Under the pieces are notes generated by a model. It saw nothing but the letters and a program-made list of their open reading frames with translations, was not told the origin of the DNA and did not search any database. Of a stretch of DNA of 64,000 bases, positions 21,332 to 35,200 are shown piece after piece. The stretch lies in NCBI GenBank assembly GCA_015039315.1, contig WIDE01000006.1:224182-288181 (forward strand), given 5' to 3'. The position numbers and the translations under genes are program-made. The stretch comes from Clavulina sp. PMI_390. Taxonomy: Eukaryota; Basidiomycota; Agaricomycetes; Cantharellales; Hydnaceae. The stretch's first letter is position 1, and the number at the start of each line of letters is the position of its first letter.

Positions 21332-23830
21332 ATGAGTTCCGAAGCTACCAACCCACCACCCCTCTCCGACGCCAATTCTGAGCGCCCTGTTGGTTGGGGT
21401 CTCTCGCAACAACGCCTAGAACCAGATCTGGAAGCTGGACGCCCAACGAGTACGCTAGCTGAGAAAGAGCTGGAAGCAAACGGTGGCGACGAGAAAGACG
21501 ACAGTGTGGCCGAAGCTGAACCTGTCGAAGACTCAAAATCCCGTCCAGTGCCTGCTCCTACGAGCGCTGATCCTAAAGACCTCAACATGGTCACATGGGA
21601 TAGTCCCGAAGACCCGTCAGTCCAGTCCAGTTCCACTCTTTCCTCATGCGCTTGCTAAGTCTTATCTCAGGGCAAACCCTCGCAATTGGCCGATAGGGAG
21701 GAAGTGGCGCCAGGTTGTGATGGTCTCCATGTTCACTCTGATGAGGTATCCGAAATCATCATGTCATGTTTCCGGAATGCATGCTAAACCCATTCATCTC
21801 GGCCCGTAGTCCCATTGTGTCGAGCATGCTGACTCCGGCTTTGCCTGCCATCTCTTCAACGCTTCATATGGCCCCCGGCTTCCAAAGCAAGTGAGTAGAA
21901 CCTTGACCGCGGGCACGCTTAGCCTCGGTGGAGCTTCAGCTGCGGGTAAATGCTAACATGCGCCTGTTCCTTCATTCTCTAGTCTCTCATTCAGCATTTT
22001 CGTTCTAGCTTATGCTGTTGGCCCATTGTGAGTCCTACGACAAAGAGAGATCTGGTATTTTCTTGCTGACTTCTAGTTATTATTGGTATTTTAGCTTCCT
22101 TGCTCCCCTTTCCGAGATACTTGGCCGTCAAATTATCCTCCAATGCGCTAATATGTTCTTCCTCAGTGCGTATCTTTTCCGCGTTTAGCACCGGATCTCT
22201 CTCACTAACGGAGACGTCCAGTCTTCAATATCGCTTGTTCCCAAGCACGTACATCCACGCAGTTGGTTGTGTTCAGGTTTCTGACCGGCCTCGGAGGATC
22301 AGCTCCTCTAGCTGTAGGTGGTGGTACAATTGGAGACCTTTTTACTCCTGATCAACGAGGGTAAGCCAATATGTTGCACGATGTGGACGTTTTCAACTCA
22401 CGTGTCTCGTGTCTTCCAGGATGGCAATGGGCATGTATACGTTGGCGCCACTGGTTGGACCGGCCCTTGGTCCGATTGCGGGCGGCTTCATTGCTGAGAA
22501 TACATCGTGGAGATGGGTAAGTCTTATAATTTCCGTTGGCCCGCTCGGCCTACATAATCGTTGCGACCTCTCTGAACTTTCGGGACCAGGTGTTCTACTC
22601 GTCTAGCATCGCCGATGGAGTTGTCCAGCTTTTTGGCTTCGTGAGTCCTTTTATCCTCCTTCCCTGTGCATATAATGACCCTACCTTTACGCTACGTAGT
22701 TCCTCTTGAAAGAGACTTATGCTCCGAAAATCCTAGCGGACAAGGCGAAGCGTTTACGTAAGGAGACTGGCAATGACAAGTTGCGAACGCAATGGGAGCG
22801 TCCCGATCGCACGATGCTCTCTGTCGTCGCCCACGGCCTCGTTCGTGCATTGAAGTTATTTGTCACTGAACCTATCATCCAAGTCGTCGCCTGTTATATG
22901 GCTGTCATTTATGGTGAGTTCCGGCATCGATGGTTTTGTTCTGGCTATCTGGGCACACCGATCCTTTCATCGCTCTCACACCACTTGTCCCATGTAGGTC
23001 TTATGTACCTCCTGTTGGCTGCATTTGCGCCCCTCTGGACAAAAGAATATGGCGAATCGGTCGGCATCAGCGGGTTGAACTACCTCTCGCTCGCCATTGG
23101 TCTTACAATCGGCGGCCAAGTCGGCTCGCGCATCCTTGACAGGACTTACGCGAGCCAGAAGCAGAGAACCGGAGGGGTCGGCACGCCAGAGATGAGGTAT
23201 GTTACAGTAATTGTCGTATCTGCATAACTAATAACACCCTGTTATCAGAATGCCATTCGTGATGGCTACTTCCTTTTTTATTCCGGTCGGTCTGCTCATC
23301 TATGGATGGTCTGCCGAACATCATGTCTTCTGGCTGGTGCCAAACATTGGCGTTGGCATTTTCTGTGTCGGTATGTGCCCAACAAATCCCGGTGCCTCGT
23401 GATGTGGAGCTGACTCGCAATGATTTCCTCAATTCTGTAGGCGGTATTGCTGCAATGTTGGCACTACAAACATACATCGTGGATAATTACGGTCTTTTGG
23501 CGGCTAGTGCCCTCGCTGGTGCCTCAGGGTTCCGATCTTTGGCAGGCTTTGGATTCCCACTATTTGCATCAGCTATGTTTGATAAACTTGGAAACGGTAA
23601 GTAGCTACCTTGGCATCCTGCATTGTCCTCTAAAAACTTTGTCTCAACTGAACTGCCAATTATCCTTTATAATTCTAGGTTGGGGGTGCTCTGTTCTAGC
23701 ACTCGTGGCGCTTGTCTTCATTCCCGCTCCGTTCTTGTTCTATCGATTTGGTCCTTGGCTTCGAAAGCGTAGCCGTAATGCCAGCGTTCCGCCCAGCCCG
23801 ATACCCCAGGCTCCTGGTGCCAAGAACTAA
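21332..23830 (+). CDS. MFS transporter, DHA1 (drug/polyamine:H+ antiporter) type
   Basis: Twelve-helix plasma-membrane antiporter; the closest named fungal families are Tpo1/Flr1-like polyamine or drug exporters (family knowledge, substrate unknown). The N-terminus is an acidic cytosolic tail of ~85 residues, then MVTWDSPEDPANPRNWPIGRKW, which is typical of this branch. Helix motifs: PALPAISSTLHMAPGFQSNL, APLSEILGRQIILQ (motif A), FRFLTGLGGSAPLAVGGGTI, LAPLVGPALGPIAGGFIAEN (motif C), then the central loop with FLLKETYAPKIL and SVVAHGLVRALKLFVTEPII. The second half has LMYLLLAAFAPLWTKEYGES, GLNYLSLAIGLTIGGQVGSR, GGIAAMLALQTYIVDNYGLL and AGASGFRSLAGFGFPLFASA. The tail is RFGPWLRKRSRNASVPP, with the stop at 23830. 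About ten introns. The start chosen is the first ATG in frame (21332). Convergent with the PRP46 gene. Confidence 0.9.
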
Positions 23831-24191
23831 GGTGCTGGCCAGCCAGCTATTACTAGAGCAGACACATTGCTTCATAATCTCTTCGTTGCTTAATTCCGTT
23901 CATTATTCTTCAAGTGGACCTTCTAGTATACTCTTTCCAACCTATGACTGCACGCATGGACATCAGTAGCTCATTACCCTTAGACATCGTAATTACTCTG
24001 CTGAACATAAACTGCATACACATTCGCAATATACCTCCAAATTTTCGTCTTAGATGCATCCACGGTAGACTGAACAAGAGATTTGGGCGATGGGTTGAAT
24101 GTTGGCTGACGATGTCCACCAACTGTGCTCAGACAAAGTATGATAATTCAACTACGTATACAAAACAAGAACAACCTTCCCCCAAAGGCAA
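23831..24191. other. Convergent 3' region, MFS/PRP46
   Basis: 361 bp between two converging stop codons. It contains 3' UTRs and no supported gene or repeat. Confidence 0.4.
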
Positions 24192-25982
24192 TCACCGAGA
24201 TTGCTCAGCATACACCTAGAAGGCAACAGTGAGTCAATAGGTCTTGCCATGTAAGCGAGTTCAAAACAGTGTACCTTGATTGTCTTGTCCGCGCCTCCTG
24301 TGATCAGGCGAGTCCCAGTTTGATCGAAGGTCGAGCAGAAAACGCCAGCTTCTGCATCCAGAGAGCCAGGCTGAGGGACATCTTCAGCAGTTTGGAATGG
24401 TGTCCCGGTCTTATAGTCCCAGAACGTCAAGGTCCCGTTATCACCTGAGCGTCAAGCGTCAGAATCATTAAAGGGGTAGGAAGAGCGACAAAATGAAACA
24501 AGAGTGAGAACGTTACGAACCTCCAGAGAAGAGCACGCCATCGGCATTGACGCTCAATGTGTTGATCGTAGCTTCATGTCCGCTGAAGTTGTGGACGAAG
24601 GTGCCTTCAGGACACTTCCATTTCTTGATGTTGTTACCACCGGTTGAGCCCGAGGCGAAGGAGAACTCTGTTGGGTGGATAGCAAGTGCCCGAACAGACT
24701 TCTTGTGATGAGTGAGTTGGGTCAGTGTTTTTCCAGCTGCGAGATCCCAGAGTCTGGATGTGGAAGAATGTTGAGCCGACTGAAGAGAAAAGTAGAAGCG
24801 AGATATGCACACCTTATTGTCGAATCCATGGAGCCGGTGATGACTTGTGGGTCAGATTCTTGGCATTGCACATCGGCTACTGTTCCAGTGTGTCCAGCAA
24901 GGACATGGATGTTGGCTTTTGTCCGCATATCCCATACTCGAGCAGAAGCATCACGACCAGCTGTGACGAGGATATCTAGGGTGGGGTGTAGGCTAGGAAC
25001 AGTAAGGTCAGGTCGAGTCTTGTCTGAGATGAGAATGCCAAGCTCACCTGAGAGTGTAGACGCCAGACAAGTGGCCATGGTAATGACGGATGACCTTGTT
25101 GGACTCCAGATCCCAACATTTAACCATCTAGACGGAGCAAGCATACTCGTGAGACCAGAAAAGGAGAAGGAAACATTTAGAAACTTTGCTGCATACCTTA
25201 TCCTCACCACAAGAGAACAGATACGGGTGCCGCGAACTAACTGCCAGACCTCTCACAGTGGAGATATGTCCCGTCAGCGACAGCTTGAGCTCTCCACTTG
25301 CGAGGTCCCAAATCTTCACCACTCGATCTCCTGCACCTGTAGCGAACCATTTGTTCCCCGGCTCGACCGCGACACTCCGTACCCAGCCCAAGTGCCCAGA
25401 AATGACACGCATGAGCTTCCATTGAGGATGGAAGTCCGGCTTGACTTCGCGTTGCTCTTTGCGGCGGATGAGGGCTTGGGAGAGGGCGGATTGTGGGTGA
25501 CGCAGGGAACTTGGGGCTTCTTGTGGAGGGCCGTCGCGCGACACAACATCTTGAATCAGGCGGGTGGAGGGAAGCGAGGCTAATTGAAAGCATTATATGA
25601 GTGGGAGCGTGTCAAAGAAAAAAATGGCGGTACTTACGACCATTGGTGATGGCTTTTGGTCTGGAGGGTCCAACAGGGCCTGCCTGAGCGAGCAGGGCAG
25701 GCGGTAATGTCTTCACTGAGGCATATTCGTCCCGAATTTTCACTGAAAGCTTTAATCGAGCACTATAGAACATCGTTCCAGAGCAGAAACAGCGTAGTAG
25801 AAATGCTTGAGCAATTGAAGTATTCCATAAACATGTAGCGAGTCTAGCGGCTACCTTTTCTCTTCCTCTTTCCTCGCAAGTTCTGTACCTAGGAACACAG
25901 AGGCTGTTCGCTTCTCACTCCGACGCAAGAGAGATTCCAAAGGTGGGAAACCAGGAGTTGAATCGTCAGTCACAGCAGCCAT
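24192..25982 (-). CDS. PRP46: WD40 splicing factor Prp46/PLRG1 of the NineTeen complex
   Basis: Spliceosome component associated with the Prp19 complex, needed for catalytic activation (family knowledge). The start (25982) gives [22 protein letters not shown] and a basic N-terminal segment. A linker with [20 protein letters not shown] follows, then the seven-bladed WD40 propeller. It begins [20 protein letters not shown], with later blades [100 protein letters not shown] and [20 protein letters not shown]. The last exon (24192-24215) joins to GADKTIK to give VYAEQSR and the stop; without it the frame runs into VHCFELAY, which is not the family ending. About 430 residues with several introns. 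Prp46 is favoured over other WD40 proteins by [20 protein letters not shown] and the order of blades. Confidence 0.92.
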
Positions 25983-26351
25983 TGTAGTCGGCCTCGAAGA
26001 TGACAGGAGTAAGTAGGCGCAAACACATACACACAATGGAGTCAAGCGTCCTCAGGAGCAGCAGTATAGAGCCGTGCATGATGGGTATTGAATTATCAAG
26101 AGCATTGCACCGACAGCGAACACAGAAGGTTACGAAGTCAAACGGCAGAAGCGATTAAAAGGAGGAAAAAAACCGAGTCCAAGACGAAAAGAACGAGGAT
26201 GAAACGACCAAAAACATAGAGGCAGTGTAAGCGAGATAGACGATAGAGGCAATGAGAGAAAGCAGGGTAGCAAGGTGATGTAAGAGACGAGATGAGAGAT
26301 TGAGTGAGTGAGGTGCATAATGTTAGAGGAAAGAGAAACAGCTCTGGATGA
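25983..26351. other. Intergenic between PRP46 start and KIN1 stop
   Basis: 369 bp, A/G-rich on the plus strand (pyrimidine-rich on the sense strand of the minus genes), consistent with KIN1 3' UTR and PRP46 promoter. A hydrophobic frame (26130-26318) is a by-product of the T/C-rich strand. Confidence 0.35.
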
Positions 26352-29300
26352 TCACAGCTTCAGTTCTGTGAGCACGCGGCGAGCAAGCATCTGGTATTGC
26401 CAGGCATCGCCGCCAACTCTCCGGAACTGGATACCATGAAGCGGAAGCCATGGAACCTAAGAATTATCGAGCAAACCGAACCAGTCAGTTTTCACAAGCT
26501 TCTACGAAGAATGCAAAAGAAAACGTACTTTTACGATGTTCACCTCGAATCGAACACATAGATTATTATTTGCGGTGCTTTCAAACACGGCGCTGTCTAC
26601 CTGGCCCATCGGCGGCGAGGCATTCGCCATTGCCAACGCCGCGGTCGGTGACTTTGGTGTGGCGGGGACCGCGTAATCGCGTGGTATCGGGGGCAAGAAC
26701 TTGCTCGAGGTAGGAGTCGTCGGCTGAGGCGACGATCCTGAGGCCTCGGGCTCGGCGCTTTGGTTGAGGGTGTCAACCGTATTGGTCGAGCGACTGGTAG
26801 AGGGCGCCGCGTCGTTCGTGGTACCATTAGTCTGGTGTGAGGATACTGGGGAGAAGACGGTGGAGCCATTGTTCGGTGCGGACGCAGACGACACCAAATT
26901 GGAGGACGAGAGGGCTCCAGTCGAGGAAGGAGGCCGATCAGGAAGCTCCTTGTCTTTGTTGCTCTTCTTGCCACCGAACGATATCTTCGACACTTTCCTC
27001 ACGATCGTCTTTGATGTCCGATGAGCATGGCCCGTTGTACCACTACCGCTCGCATGTGGTGGCGAGGTATCCGCATGAACCAGCTCCCCAATTCTCTTCT
27101 GCCCAGGCTGTGCCTGCACAGATGACAGATCAATTGACGGCAAGTGGATGCACTCGTACCCGCCCTTGATCTCGCGGTACTGCACCTGCATCCGATCCAG
27201 CACACGTTTCACATCCGCACGAATGACAGAGACAGGCTTAGTCGACGTCGTTGCGACGCTGAACAAACCCTTGAGATATACAGGCTTGGGCTGCGATGCA
27301 CCCCCTGTTCCAGCACTCGAGCCTGCGCCACCTGGTGCGCCTCCCGAGTCTGAAAGCGCATTGGGATCTTCTTCGCCGGAACTCATGATGGCACCTGAGT
27401 GATCCTCCTCCTCTTGGATAATAGCACCTCTCGGCGGAGCATTCGTGATTGGTGCAGTGAGGGGCGGCTCCAATGACGACGTTGGCGTACCTCCAGCCGT
27501 GGATGGTCTATGCGAGTCGCTCACTTTTCTGGGGCTACCACCTCTCAACACTCGTCCGACACTACCAACGCTGCCTCTCCTATGATGCGACTTGATACCA
27601 GGGTCGAGCACTGTCGCTGCGCGACGATGGAAACCACCAATAGGCTGACTGGCACTAGTCCTCAGTGCTCCGCCCGTCGTTGTTACCTTGGGCCCAGAGG
27701 TGGGGGGTGTTGTCGCACCTGTCGGCGCAGTAGCAGTAGTGCTAGGGGAGGACAGAGAAGCGGAATCCGCAGTGACCTTGACATTCGGGATATCGATGGG
27801 AGCCGTAGCTGGCTCTGGCGTAGGGGGGACTGCTTTCTCGTTGACCACAGTGTCTGCTGTCGAGCTGGGGACGAGGATGCTCCCGCGCTTCGACTTGGTC
27901 TTCTCCCCATTCTCTGGGTGCCCACGGCCCATGAGAGAGCCAAAGCGTCGAACCAGTGTCGACCCAGCAGAGTGAGGCTCCTTGGAGGGGCTCGAGGCTC
28001 GTCCATTCGCCCTGATCGAATCTGCCTTGGCCTTGTCTTCATCAGCCTCATTCATCATCGGGAGCGCCTTTTCAGTGAACGCTGCAGAGATGGGCCGCCC
28101 CGAACCAGCCATACCCGTCCCAGTCGCAGCAGCAGCCGAGTCATAGCGCATGCGCTGCCTCTCAATGCGATCCGCAAAGCCTTGGACTTCAGGGCCCGCC
28201 GTCTGCGGTGGCGCAGCCAGCGGAGACGGCTGCTGCGAGAACTTCGAAGGGGCTAGTGCACCGTCCTCAGCAGCTTCGGAGACCGAATGATCTGCAATAC
28301 CTTTCGATGGCGCAGCGCCCCACGAGCGCAGAACACTGGGCCGCTGGTTCAAGCTCTGACTGCGTCGGTGCGTATTCGCTGGTGCAATTCGCGATGGCGC
28401 AGCCAATGTCGTGGCTCCCATACCCATACTGATCGGGGAGATATTCCCTCCATTGAGCACGGGGCTATTGGGATTAGGACTAAGGCTGGGGGACGCAGGG
28501 GGACGAGTAAGATCCAAGTTCTCTTTCTCGCCTGAGACGGGATGGCGCATCGCAATAGGGGGTACAACATCCGTTTTCGTACGAGGCTGCGCACCAGTGG
28601 GAGCAAAGGACGCCTGAGCCGGGTTAGGTGAACTTTGTGGCGACTCATACGACATTTCAGACAAGTGCGACTTTTCAGGCGCAGGCAAACGGGGTAGCGG
28701 CATTGAATAGTCGGCTCCTCCACGAGCTCCAGCACCTGCCGCAGTGGGAGGGACTGCCAAGGCTGGCTTGGCCAAGACAGCAGGTGCACTGGCAGGGGGC
28801 ACGGCGCTAGGCGGGGGTACAGCAGCTGCAGATGCTGATGAGGACTGTGCCGCACCACCATTCGCTGCTGCAAGAGCTGCCGCATTCTCAGCTTCGACCA
28901 AACTGAGCTGGCTGCTCGCAAAATGACCAGGCCCATGCACTCTCTCGCGCTCCATCTTTTCGCGCACGAGGTAGTATATCGAAATCAGGGGGTGGAATCC
29001 GCGGGTCGGGTCAGGGATCTCTCGTGCCGCTCCGTCAGGGCCATGAGCCGGGTCAGCTGCGGACTTGGCAGGCGGAGAGTTGGGCGGCGTGCTCGAGGAC
29101 GAGAACAGTTTCTTGCGGTAAAAGTCGAGACCCGAGAAGCGCCTACTTGCGCGCTTGGCTTCCTTTCCATTCGCGTTGGCATCGTGTTGCTGGGGAAGCG
29201 TTGTCGAACTCGTTTGGAATGAATCCACACTCGTGCTCCCGCTGAGTGCAGCAAAGCTCGAATAGCTCTCACTTTGGGCCAACGCTGTCGTCGAGGAGCC

Positions 29301-31401
29301 AGATCGCAAAGCCTCGCGTTTCTTTTCCCATGCATCAACGGCGAGCTTGTACTTGGGTGAATTGAGGATTGTTGACAGTCGCCGCTCAATGTCATCCTCA
29401 GTACCAAACTCAAAGCCTGTCATGCCGCGGATGACATCACGTTCCAGTTCATCAGCACGCAGGGGTTCGCGTGAGACGAGATGCGAATCGGGGGGTCCAG
29501 GGAAGTTGCGAACCATCCAGGGATGTGAAAGAACCTCGGCGAGGGTCGCACGTGCGGGGGGGTTGGTGACAAGCATACGAGAGAGTAAGTGTTTGCATTC
29601 TACGTCGGCGAAGTATGAAAATTGTCAGCATATAGCCACTTTGTCGTGATGAGAAAAATTGGTAAACAAGGACGCACCATGGCTCAACCACGCAGGATAC
29701 TCGACGACACCTCTCTTGATCTTTGCGTGCAGGGCTGGCATACTCTGATCATCGAAAGGCACCTTGCCACATACGAGGACGTAAAGAACGACACCAAAAC
29801 TCCATACATCCACCTCGGGGCCAGTGTATATCTTCGCGTTGAGTAACTCGGGTGCCGCAAAGTATAATGAGCCACAGAAAGTGTTGAGATGGTCGGTTGG
29901 GTTGTAGAGATTCGAGAGGCCAAAGTCTATTATCTTGATGTTGCCCGTTTGCGAAATGAGAATGTTCTCAATTTTGAGATCTATGCAGGGGCGTGGCAAG
30001 ATAGATGAATGCGTCGGGTTGATCATTAGAGGCCGACGAGCGAGGCCATGGAAATGTTACGATCCGAAGTAGGTGCATGACGCAAGAGAGAGAAAGATAT
30101 TGCAAAGTGTGAGCCCCACGATCGATCCAGTTTGGCAATTCAAGAGAGCGCCAAAGGAGGTATAAAGAGGGAAAATACACACCTCGATGAACGACATTAC
30201 TTTTGTGGCAATAATCCAAAGCGCTACCAATTTGTCTTGCAAATTTCCTTGCCACGCGCTCCCGAAGCCTGCCATGGCTGATGATATAGTCGAGCATTTG
30301 TCCACCATTAATGTACTCGAATACCATGTAATAATGGTGTTGGTGCACGATCATCTCCCGCATGCCGCAGATGTATGGATGATACAGCAGCATAGAAAGC
30401 GAGGCCTCGCGAACGGTTCGAACTTCTTTGGAAAGTTCCTTGGCATTCTGCTTTGCGATGAAGGATGCCGTAGGTGGAGGAGTGTTCGGATCGTGGTGCT
30501 CGGCGGTCATGAGAGGTGTTCTTGGGACAATTTTGATAGCAAGCTGCCAAAGATCGGAACCGCCAATAGCAAGTGCGAAATATTACGGTGGAGCGAACAT
30601 TTGCGTGCCAAAAATACAAAGGGACATGAGTACTCCATGATGTCCTGATAAGCAGACGCTCAGCCGGCGACGAACCTTTTCGCCTGTTTGATTGTGCACA
30701 GACAGCTTGACTTTGCCCATGCTGCCAGCTCCGAGGGTTTTGGTCATAGTGTAGTTCCCCAGAACACGCCCTCCGCTCTGCCGGCTGCTGCGGTGCTGAC
30801 CAGATTCGTGATGTCGAGAGGACGTGGAACGTCTCTGTTGTTGTTGTTGCTGCGCAGCATCCTGCTGCTGCTGATGCTGCTGCTGGTCTGCTGCAGAAGG
30901 GGGAGGAGGGGGCGAGGCGAAAGCCTGGGGCGGCATGGAGATGGGGCGGGGGCGGGATGAGGAAGCGGAAGAGGTAGTGCCGTTGGTCGAGAGAGGTTGT
31001 GTTCGAGGGGCGGCAGAAGGGACAACAACAGCGGAAGGGGCGACTGTGGGCGTAGGGGTCGGAGTGGTGCCTGAGGATGATTGCGCATCGGGGTTTGTCG
31101 AGTCGGTCATATCAGACGTGGAGGGTGGAGCAGGCCGTGGTGATTTGGGCGACGTCGGGCGTCCAGTGCCGTTCACAGGCGGAGGGGTGCCAGCGCCTTC
31201 GACAGGGTCTGCGGAGGGACTGGCGCTGCGATTGGGAGAGCGGCTGTCGATGGCCATGTCATATTCGTGGCCTGTGACCATGCCGCCATGGGTGGGTGTG
31301 GGCTGTCCCGACTCGGGCTCGACGACGTCGTCTGTGTGATTCCGGAGCTGCTGGGTCGGCTGATGGGGCGGACTGCCGAGCGAGGAGGGGTAGGCGTCCA
31401 T
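26352..31401 (-). CDS. KIN1: Ser/Thr protein kinase, Kin1/Par-1/MARK type with C-terminal KA1 domain
   Basis: Polarity and exocytosis kinase at the plasma membrane (Kin1/Kin2 family, family knowledge). The start gives [15 protein letters not shown] and ~210 disordered residues with a polyglutamine run (about 30830-30900). The kinase domain opens [20 protein letters not shown], with the ATP lysine in [12 protein letters not shown] and the catalytic loop [12 protein letters not shown] split by an intron (DLK from ~29985). [20 protein letters not shown] and [14 protein letters not shown] follow, then [18 protein letters not shown] ~900-residue low-complexity region separates this from the KA1 domain. 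KA1 has [35 protein letters not shown] and, in the last exon (26352-about 26453), [20 protein letters not shown] with stop at 26352. All catalytic residues are present. About 1,500 residues, long for the family because of the linker. Confidence 0.92.
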
Positions 31402-32295
31402 GCAGGGCTAGGGGGAGATGCTATTCCACGTGCTTTGCAGGTAGCGGTGAACGACGACGCCGATTGACGGAAGGGCCCAAGCTCGAGAGAACAACACAAA
31501 CTTGGACGTTCTGGCTGTCGTAAGTCTGTGCTAGCGAACAAACTCTAGCGCAATAAAAGCCGGGAACGACGAGTCAGGCAACCAGCAATCCTGCACGTCG
31601 AGAGTGGGGTCCTGAGGCAGTCTGGAGGCGTCAAGGACGGGATGGCAGAAGGGAACGATTGCAAGTCGACGCTCGTTTGGGCTCGTTGGTCACGGAACGG
31701 CGGTCAATGCCGGCGTTTGCTGTTGTGGGAACTGCTTTGTCACAAATAGCTGAACTCCTAACTTGCAATAAATAAATGATATAGCCTATCTCCTGGCTGA
31801 CTATCCTATCCCTCGTCATATTCATCTCTGGCCGAGAAACATTAAAAATGGCTCTCTCCCCTCCTCGTCAAGCTCTGGTCAATGGGTTACACACCCTCGT
31901 TGACACACGGCGCTTTACTCAATCATTTGAACATGGTCCCGCTGTGCGGCCTGGGAGCCACTGAAGACCCCGAGATTCTGGTTCTCATCCGCGCGAAAAA
32001 AAGAAAAGAACGATCTGAGGTGTATGATGAGGATCTCATTGGACCGGAACAGAGGTATTGATAAGGTACGGAAAAAGAGAACAGAGAGAAAAAAGACAAA
32101 GGGATCATGTGGCAATATATTCCACAATTATGGGAATGAGTGGGAGTGCGTCAACCTAATAACAGGCTATGATGTCAATGGATAGCTATAAAGAAGATGC
32201 GAGCGGGCGCAGATAAAGAGCGAGAGCACAGATCGAGAACAAGAACAGCAGGAGTCATTCCAAAGGGGAAGAAAGCTAGCTAAGCAACAACCTCT
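31402..32295. other. Intergenic between KIN1 start and acyl-CoA synthetase 1 stop
   Basis: 894 bp with the KIN1 promoter/5' UTR and the synthetase 3' UTR. A 70-codon hydrophobic frame (31915-32127, minus) has no ATG-supported homology that I recognise. Purine-rich tracts occur near 32040-32110 and 32215-32270. Confidence 0.35.
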
Positions 32296-35200
32296 CTAAA
32301 CCTGGACCTCGTAGAGCGCCTCGAGCTCCTTTTCAAAGTGTGTGGCAGCCTGCTTACTATAGAACAGAAAATATGAAGGCATTAGATCATGAACAGATGA
32401 TCAGACAGAAAAAAGCAACGAACCGCTTGATCTTGAACGTCGGCGTCAGCACATTGTCCGCCGTGAATGGCTCATTCGTCATGTGAATCGCCTTCACGGT
32501 CTCAAAGCTAACAAATGACCGCCACACCATCATAGACATCAATCAGTTAATCATGCTACTTAAACTGCAATCAATGCCAAAAACTCACCCCTTGAGACCA
32601 GCCTTCTTGGCGTGCGCATTCATCGTGGTCATCACTTCCGCGTACACCTTCTCATCTTTTGCGATCTCGTCCAGCTTGGCACGATCAGTAGTAGCAACGA
32701 CAGAGGTGGCAGGGATCGCTCCCACGCGCTTGGCGACCTCGATGATCTGGACAGGGTCGGGAACGACAACTGCGACAAGGTGGCTGCGGAGCGAGTCGCC
32801 GTAGACGAAGGTCGACTGCAGGAGATGCACAGTCGAGTAGGTGTTCTCGACCTTCTCGAGCGCGACGTACTCGCCCTGGGACAGCTTCATGATGTTCTGA
32901 GAAGATCACACGTGTTAAATCAATGTTTTGAACCACAGACGTAGGATTATAACCAACCTTGACACGATCAATGATGACAACGTGGCCTTTAGCATCGATC
33001 ATGGCAACATCACCGGTGTGGAGCCATCCATCCGCATCAAGGGTCTTCGCAGTGTTCTCAGCATCTGCACATATACAAAAGCTAAATAAGTAATGAGAGA
33101 ATTCCCGTGAGGTGAACGGTACGAACCCTTGAAGTATCCCTTGAATGTGTTCGCCCCGCGGGAGCATAGCTCACCACGAGGGAAGGGCTTGTCCTCGCTG
33201 GTGTAACCCATCTCGGGCACGTCGACGAGCTTGAGCTCATTGACAGCCGAAGGAGCACCGACAGTTCCAGCTGCGTCACGATCAAGAGCGTAGTTTGCCG
33301 TGCAGCAACCACAGTTCTCGGTCATGCCGTATCCTACATAGGATAAAGGAAGAAATGAAGTCGAATAAGAGCGGTCAGTCAACCAATCGGACCGCGAATT
33401 TTCTTGACATGATAAACAAAGAATCAAGCAAAAATGATAAGCTTACCCTCGCACACATCACCACCGAAGGCAATCTTCAAGAAGTTGAGCACGTCTCCTG
33501 ATAGCGGCGCACCTCCACTCTTGATCGCTTGGACGTTTCCACCAAGCAACATCTTAATCTTCCTGAACACGAGCATGTCCCAAAGTGCGTGGTCACGGGC
33601 ACCAGTCTCCTTCAACTGGCGCGTCTTCACCTCAATGGCTCGGCCAAGAAGGGTGGCCTTGAGACCGCCAGCCTGCAGGGCAGCAGCTGCCGCGGTGTAA
33701 AGCCTGTTAAGCACGCGGGGCACGGAGAAGAAGATCTTTGGCTTGAGGATCTGGGCATCCTCCAACAGACGCAAGTTGTCGCCAGAGTAGAAACCAATTC
33801 CGACACCGACACCCAAGCAAAGAAGCTCGACGAAACGCTTTACGAGAGCAAGAGTGATGGGGGAGACAGAGATCGTGGTAAATTCTCTGGGAAGATCGAC
33901 GTAGTGAACGAGAACTTACGGCATAGACGTGAGCAAGAGGTAGGTAGCTCAACATTGTGCTACCAACGGTGAAGCTATCACCGAGGACGGTCGCGACGAG
34001 ACCAGATGCCATGGCACCATGGGTGATCATGGCACCCTTGGGATTGCCAGTTGTGCCCTATTGGTGTGAATGCCAAAAGGATAAATACACTTTCTGTTGA
34101 TAATAGGCAAGTACACACAAAGCACTTACCGAAGTGTAACAAATGGTGAGGAGAGTATCAGGCGTGGCAGGGATGATAGGGGCAGGCTTCTTGCGGCCCA
34201 TCTCAAGGACTGGAGCACGTTGAATTCCAATACCATTGTATGACGATCAAGATTGAAGAGCGCCATGCACACCCCAAATGGAGACGAAAATAGAACGCAC
34301 AAGACCGATGAGTCATAATACCTTGGCATACCGTCAACTCAGAAACGTACTTTGATCAAATTCAAAGAGTTCAACGCCCTTGTCCGCAGCCCACTGCGAC
34401 AGCAGAGGCCTGACAGTCTCGCCGAGGTCATCGATGCTGATGATGACCTTGAGCGCTGGCATCGTGGTCTTCATCTTGAGCAAAGCTGGGATCTTCTCAG
34501 CTGTGGCGAAGATGACGGATAATCCAGCGTGCTCAATGACATAGCCAACAGCGTCAGGGCCAAGGGCGTCGTACAGCGCAACGGTGACCATGTTGTAGCC
34601 CTGGTTGGCCAGATCGATCATATGCCATTCTGTGTGGCCGCACAATCATAGAAGTGTAGTGTCGTCAATTATGGAAGATTCAGGAAATCCCGTCGAAAAT
34701 CCGCCAGTTGCGAGTTTCGTGTGTTTCGCGTGCCCACACCGCCATGGGCCACATAAACAGGGACGGTGGCGTGGGTGCATTTCCATGGGAGGAAAATCAG
34801 CGCGGCGGGAGACAATTTGAAATTTCGGAGGCCCGAGGTAGGAAATTGGGTGCCGTTCCCACGACAAGTGTGGCACACCAGGTTGGCCAGAGGTCGTGGA
34901 GAATTGACAGTAAGGCCATCCGATGTCCCACCGATGCAGGGAGTGGGAAGAGAATGACAAGGGGCGGAACGAGGCAGAGCGAGAGAAACGAGTATCATCA
35001 GTAAACGACTCATTGAGCGCTCAAAAAGCAGGGACCCCGGCTCGGTTTGGCAATGCCGAAACTCGATCCCAACAGGGTAGAATAGAACAACGGGCTTTTG
35101 ATATGCGCGCAGGGCCACGACCCAAAATTTGAAGTGGAAAACACGTACCAGGGCGATTGACGCTCCAGATCCCAACGGTACGATAGCCGCCCTCCTCCGT

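Noticed and set aside
22228..22290. Possible very short intron (GTACATCCACGCAG) in the MFS gene
   Set aside because: Reading straight through gives SQARTSTQLVVFRFLTGLGG, the conserved MFS sequence, so there is no intron.
18164..23830. Permease plus MFS transporter as part of a secondary-metabolite cluster
   Set aside because: No biosynthetic core enzyme (PKS, NRPS, terpene synthase) or cluster regulator nearby; neighbours are housekeeping genes.
24675..25583. 302-codon plus-strand frame opposite PRP46
   Set aside because: Antisense shadow of the WD40 exons.
27510..28256. 248-codon plus-strand frame opposite the KIN1 linker
   Set aside because: Arg/Ser-rich antisense of low-complexity coding sequence, no motif.
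31915..32127. Hydrophobic 70-codon minus-strand frame
   Set aside because: Phe/Leu/Ser-rich translation of a purine/pyrimidine-biased tract in the spacer; no homology recognised.
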